Of a DNA stretch of 33,499 nt, positions 30,630 through 33,499 are shown piece after piece. The position numbers were made by a program, and so were the translations under genes. Each line of letters begins with the position of its first letter. Position 1 is the first letter of the stretch. Below the pieces are notes generated by a model, which saw only the letters and a list, made by a program, of their open reading frames with translations, did no database searches and had not been told where the DNA came from. Source of the stretch: Anaerolineaceae bacterium (GTDB lineage: Bacteria; Chloroflexota; Anaerolineae; Anaerolineales; E44-bin32); the NCBI GenBank assembly GCA_020350285.1, contig CP070708.1, forward strand, positions 2,459,493 through 2,492,991. Reading direction: 5' to 3'.

Positions 30630-31862
30630 CTAAGGTGTTGGTTCTAGACGATAAATTGCCCCTCCTACATAATCAATCAGATAGACCCGTCCAATCGCAT
30701 CCATGCCAAAAGAGCTTATCTGGTAGTCGGTATCGAACAACACCTCGTTTTGCCAGTTCCCCTGCCCATCATGCAGGAGCCCCCAGATCAATCCGGTACC
30801 GTAATCACCGTAGAGATAAACGCCCTGCCAGTCAGGGAGTGAAGGATCTCGTATCACGAGACCACCGGTCACTGAGATGCCCAAATCATGACCATACTCA
30901 GCTACCGGGTCGGTCAAACCTTCGATGGTCTCCCCAGCGAAGGGATGAGCACCTTCACGGATGTTCCAGCCATAGTTGGTCCCTCCCATAGCATCGGCGG
31001 GTTGGAAATTAACCTCCTCCCAATCGCCCTGTCCCACATCAGCGATGTAAAGATCTCCGGTTACCGTGTCAAATGAGAAACGCCACGGATTTCGCAGACC
31101 GTAGGACCAGATTTCTGGCAATCCACCACCGCTGGCGAAAGGGTTGTCAGGTGGGACAGCGTATGGATCGGCAGCATCGACATCGAGGCGTAAGATCTTC
31201 CCGAGATAGGTCTCGAGATTCTGGCCGTTGCCCAGTGGGTCACCGGCGGAGCCGCCGTCCCCTGTACCGATGTAAAGATAGCCGTCGGTTCCAAAAACGA
31301 TCCCCCCGCCGTTATGGTTACCGTAGGGTTGTTCGAAGCGTATGATCACCCGCAGGCTGTTGAGATCCGCCAAGTTGGGGTCTGGAGAGAGGGAGAAGCG
31401 AGCGACAACTGTGTTACCTCTGACGTCGGTGTAATTGACGAAGAAGAGGCCGTTTTCAGCATAATTCGGATGGAAAGCCAGTCCAAGCAGACCCTGCTCC
31501 GAGCCGCTGGCACCAACGAAGTCGCGCAGGTCGAGGAAAGGTTCGCTGAGGAACGCTCCGTTTTCAAGCACCCGGATCACCCCGGTTTGCTCCACCACGA
31601 ATAAACGATCATCACCGGCGTGCTGAACATCGACAGGCTTCTCCAGACCGCTCACAACGAGCGACCATTGAGCGGTGCTCGGATTCGGTAATTTTTCGAC
31701 GAAGAAGGACGACGTGGGGGTTGCGGGCATCGGCGTCGGTTCGATCTGTGTCAGCGTGGGAGCTGCTTCTGGGACCGTCGGGCTCGACGGCGCCTGGGTC
31801 TCGGGTGATGTGGAGCAAGCTGTAAGCGTTAGCAATACTGCGGCAAGTAGCAATCTTCGCAT
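30630..31862 (-). CDS. PQQ-type glucose/sorbosone dehydrogenase lipoprotein
   Basis: This is a 410-residue protein from ATG at 31862, with AGGAG nine bases upstream. The signal peptide ends in the lipobox LTAC (Cys16), followed by a Ser/Pro/Thr linker to ~50. The rest is a six-bladed beta-propeller of the GSDH family: GLEKPVDVQHAGDDRLFVVEQTGVIRVL, LLGLAFHPNYAENGLFFVNYTD, NHNGGGIVFGTDGYLYIGTGDGG, YGLRNPWRFSFD and DVGQGDWEEVN. The His in GNHNGG is the family's catalytic His. PQQ and calcium dependence is known for relatives and assumed here. It acts outside the cytoplasmic membrane, probably oxidising a sugar. Confidence 0.93.
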   Translation of the reverse strand: MRRLLLAAVLLTLTACSTSPETQAPSSPTVPEAAPTLTQIEPTPMPATPTSSFFVEKLPNPSTAQWSLVVSGLEKPVDVQHAGDDRLFVVEQTGVIRVLENGAFLSEPFLDLRDFVGASGSEQGLLGLAFHPNYAENGLFFVNYTDVRGNTVVARFSLSPDPNLADLNSLRVIIRFEQPYGNHNGGGIVFGTDGYLYIGTGDGGSAGDPLGNGQNLETYLGKILRLDVDAADPYAVPPDNPFASGGGLPEIWSYGLRNPWRFSFDTVTGDLYIADVGQGDWEEVNFQPADAMGGTNYGWNIREGAHPFAGETIEGLTDPVAEYGHDLGISVTGGLVIRDPSLPDWQGVYLYGDYGTGLIWGLLHDGQGNWQNEVLFDTDYQISSFGMDAIGRVYLIDYVGGAIYRLEPTP

Positions 31863-31935
31863 GGGGACACGCTCCTCGGCAAAGTGCGTACAATTGTACT
31901 CCGGTGGGTAAAAGAGACCAGTGATTGTGTATCAT

Positions 31936-31999
31936 AATAGGGATCAGGCAAAGAACCATTGTGATCGCTACTGATCCCTGATCCCCGATCCCTAATCCC
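31936..31999. repeat. Repeat family B array in the divergent gap
   Basis: A short GGGATNN arm (31936-31947) and a longer inverted ATCCCNN array (31971-31999) flank ~23 unique bases. It lies between the divergent sugar-dehydrogenase and nucleotidase genes and ends 11 bases before the GAGGAG of the latter. Confidence 0.75.
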
Positions 32000-32017
32000 T
32001 TTCATTGAGGAGCCTAC

Positions 32018-33028
32018 ATGTTCGATCCATACACCAACGAAGCCGAGGTTGCCCTTCAAGCCGTCCGTACAGCTGCTCAGCTATGTCGCAGGATTCAGGA
32101 GGAGATGGTCGCAGAGGCGATGGTGAAAGTTGATCGCTCACCGGTGACGGTGGCTGATTTCGCCTCCCAGGCTGTCGTTGCCCACATGCTTCATGAGACG
32201 TTCGCTGAAGACCCGCTGGTGGCTGAGGAGGACAGCACCTCCTTGCGGACGCCCGATCAGGAGGGGACATTACGGGCGGTGACGGGCTATGTGTCCACGC
32301 TGTACACTGAATCCAAACCGGAGATGGTCTGTGAATGGATCGATCTCGGTTCAGGGGAGCCATCGTCCCGGTTTTGGGTGTTGGATCCGATCGACGGTAC
32401 GAAAGGGTTCTTGCGCGGTGATCAGTATGCCGTAGCTTTGGCGCTGGTAGAGGGTGGGAAAGTTGTCCTCGGTGGATTGGGTTGCCCTAACTTGAATCGA
32501 GAGATGAAACCCGATGTCGGAGGTGTCGGAGCCGTTGCGATCGCGGTTCGAGGTCAGGGCGCGTGGGTAACAGATATGGAAGGCGGCTCCTTTCGCGAGT
32601 TAAAGGTATCGGACCGGAGTGACCCCACTCAAGCCCGTGTGCTGCGATCCTACGCTGCTGAGCATACCGACACAGACAAGATCGACCAGTTGATGGCTGC
32701 GCTCGACACGCCCCATCCCCCGATCTTAATGGACAGTGCGGCGAAATATGGGATTTTGGCTGCAGGTGGTGGGGACTTGCTTTTCAGGTTGATTTCACCT
32801 CAGAAACCGGATTACATTGAGAGCATTTGGGATCAGGCGGTCGGACACATCCTCGTGACAGAAGCTGGGGGGAGGGTGAGCGACTTGTCAGGCAGAGATC
32901 TGGATTTCAGCCGCGGGCGTCAATTGGTTGGGAATGTTGGGGTGCTCGCTTCCAATGAACTGCTGCATGCTGCGGCCTTGGAGGCCCTAAAGGCGGTTGG
33001 AGCCGATCGGAGGCCGGAGGGGTTGTGA
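32018..33028 (+). CDS. HAL2-like 3'(2'),5'-bisphosphate nucleotidase
   Basis: This is a 336-residue protein from the ATG at 32018 with GAGGAG six bases upstream. The metal-binding motifs of the inositol-phosphatase superfamily are visible: VAEED, WVLDPIDGTKGFLRGDQYAVALALV and a late IWDQAVGHILVTEAGGRVSDLSG. SPVTVADFASQ near the start, the long insert (~85-115) and the FLRG sequence after DGT are typical of the HAL2/CysQ-type nucleotidases, which remove the 3' phosphate from PAP or PAPS. The expected role is recycling PAP made in sulfate activation. It overlaps the next gene by four bases. Confidence 0.93.
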   Translation: MFDPYTNEAEVALQAVRTAAQLCRRIQEEMVAEAMVKVDRSPVTVADFASQAVVAHMLHETFAEDPLVAEEDSTSLRTPDQEGTLRAVTGYVSTLYTESKPEMVCEWIDLGSGEPSSRFWVLDPIDGTKGFLRGDQYAVALALVEGGKVVLGGLGCPNLNREMKPDVGGVGAVAIAVRGQGAWVTDMEGGSFRELKVSDRSDPTQARVLRSYAAEHTDTDKIDQLMAALDTPHPPILMDSAAKYGILAAGGGDLLFRLISPQKPDYIESIWDQAVGHILVTEAGGRVSDLSGRDLDFSRGRQLVGNVGVLASNELLHAAALEALKAVGADRRPEGL

Positions 33029-33499
33029 AACCTCGTATCCTAGACGCCCTTGCCTTGACATTGGCTTGCTTTTCCGTGATTGCGTCTGCGGTGGTGTCGG
33101 ATCGCGTCTTCGAACGTATTCCGCACATCGAGGATGAGTTCGCCAACCTGTGGCAGGCAGAGGTGATGGCGGACGGACAGATCACGCTCCCATCGCCGAC
33201 CTATACCCGCTCCTTCCTGGTGCCGTTCGTGGTGGACTATCAAGGTAGGCGGTTTGGGAAATACGCGCCGGGGTGGCCGGCGACCCTCTCTCTTGGTACT
33301 CGGTTTGATATTCCTTGGTTGGTGAACCCATTGTTGGGAGGGTTGGCGGTTTGGTTGGTCTATCGCTTGGGCAGTAAGATCGCAGGACGTGGGGTTGGGC
33401 TGTTGGCAGCGCTGCTAACGGGGATCTCACCGATGACCCTCATGCTTTCAGGGACACTGATGTCCCACAATCTGAGTTTAGTTTTGACGATATCTTTTT
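33025..33499 (+). CDS. GT-C membrane glycosyltransferase (PMT/ArnT-like), truncated at right edge
   Basis: The first 158 codons are in the window. The GTG at 33025 overlaps the nucleotidase stop (GTGA) and has GGAGG upstream. It opens MKPRILDALALTLACFSVIASAVVSD, a TM helix, then RIPHIEDEFANLWQAEVMADG. The Glu-Asp-Glu in the first outer loop is the usual catalytic or metal-binding element of GT-C enzymes. FGKYAPGWPATLSLG and GRGVGLLAALLTGISP fit the PMT/ArnT-type core. Expected role is transfer of a lipid-linked sugar to a surface polymer or protein. The acceptor is unknown. Confidence 0.8.
   Translation, partial: MKPRILDALALTLACFSVIASAVVSDRVFERIPHIEDEFANLWQAEVMADGQITLPSPTYTRSFLVPFVVDYQGRRFGKYAPGWPATLSLGTRFDIPWLVNPLLGGLAVWLVYRLGSKIAGRGVGLLAALLTGISPMTLMLSGTLMSHNLSLVLTISF

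Noticed and set aside
1..33499. tRNA, rRNA, transposase or integrase genes
   Set aside because: I looked for tRNA T-loop sequences, rRNA-like stretches and transposase or recombinase proteins and saw none. A tRNA-finding program could still reveal one I missed.

Overview
This 33.5 kb window is ordinary bacterial chromosome with a dense accessory flavour. The gene content suggests a Chloroflexota (Anaerolineae-like) genome. The basis is an infC-rpmI-rplT cluster, several lipoproteins with Thr/Pro-rich linkers, Gmad2 and YIP1 proteins, frequent GTG starts, and many short palindromic and heptad repeats between genes. This assignment is inference from gene style; no marker was searched.

Layout. 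Positions 1-3903 (all minus) hold two secreted lipoproteins and a run of small enzymes: a DUF3795 Cys-rich protein, a cytidine-deaminase-like protein, an isochorismatase-family hydrolase and an isoprenylcysteine-methyltransferase-like membrane protein. A glycosyltransferase-like gene (4125-5030, plus) faces the infC-rpmI-rplT operon (6515-5171, minus). That operon has a clear sigma-70 promoter, an ATC start codon for infC, a hairpin-rich infC-rpmI spacer and a clean rho-independent terminator. Positions 10653-6676 (minus) form the most unusual block: a RecA-fold ATPase with a broken Walker A, a small helical protein, a family-B DNA polymerase with damaged exonuclease and palm motifs, and a small membrane protein. 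A degenerate SOS-like site lies upstream. Next come an MFS transporter with a PlsC acyltransferase (minus), a GNAT-like protein (plus), a YIP1 protein and an aldo/keto reductase (minus). A four-gene operon follows (XRE regulator, 4-TM protein, ABC ATPase, ABC permease; 18799-16506 minus) with two palindromic operators on its promoter.

From 19.1 to 22 kb there is a LuxR-type HTH protein driven by a perfect consensus promoter carrying a perfect GAAC-N4-GTTC palindrome, then a Gmad2 lipoprotein and a membrane protein built from three internal repeats. Positions 22100-28733 (plus) hold a Vps62-PrsW fusion, an MBL-fold hydrolase overlapping a holin-like/phosphodiesterase fusion, and an unrecognised membrane protein. 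The right end has an alpha-methylacyl-CoA racemase, a PaaI-type thioesterase, a PQQ-type sugar dehydrogenase lipoprotein (minus), a HAL2-like bisphosphate nucleotidase and the start of a GT-C glycosyltransferase running off the window.

The intergenic space carries five repeat families, here named A to E: GTAGGGGCGG palindromes (A), 7-bp tandem GGGATNN (B), 7-bp tandem CGTGANN (C), an ~80-bp element rich in GGCACC (D), and a nested palindrome (E). They repeatedly abut or enter the 3' ends of genes, and in two cases they encode the C-terminus of the protein. No tRNA, rRNA, CRISPR array or transposase gene was seen.
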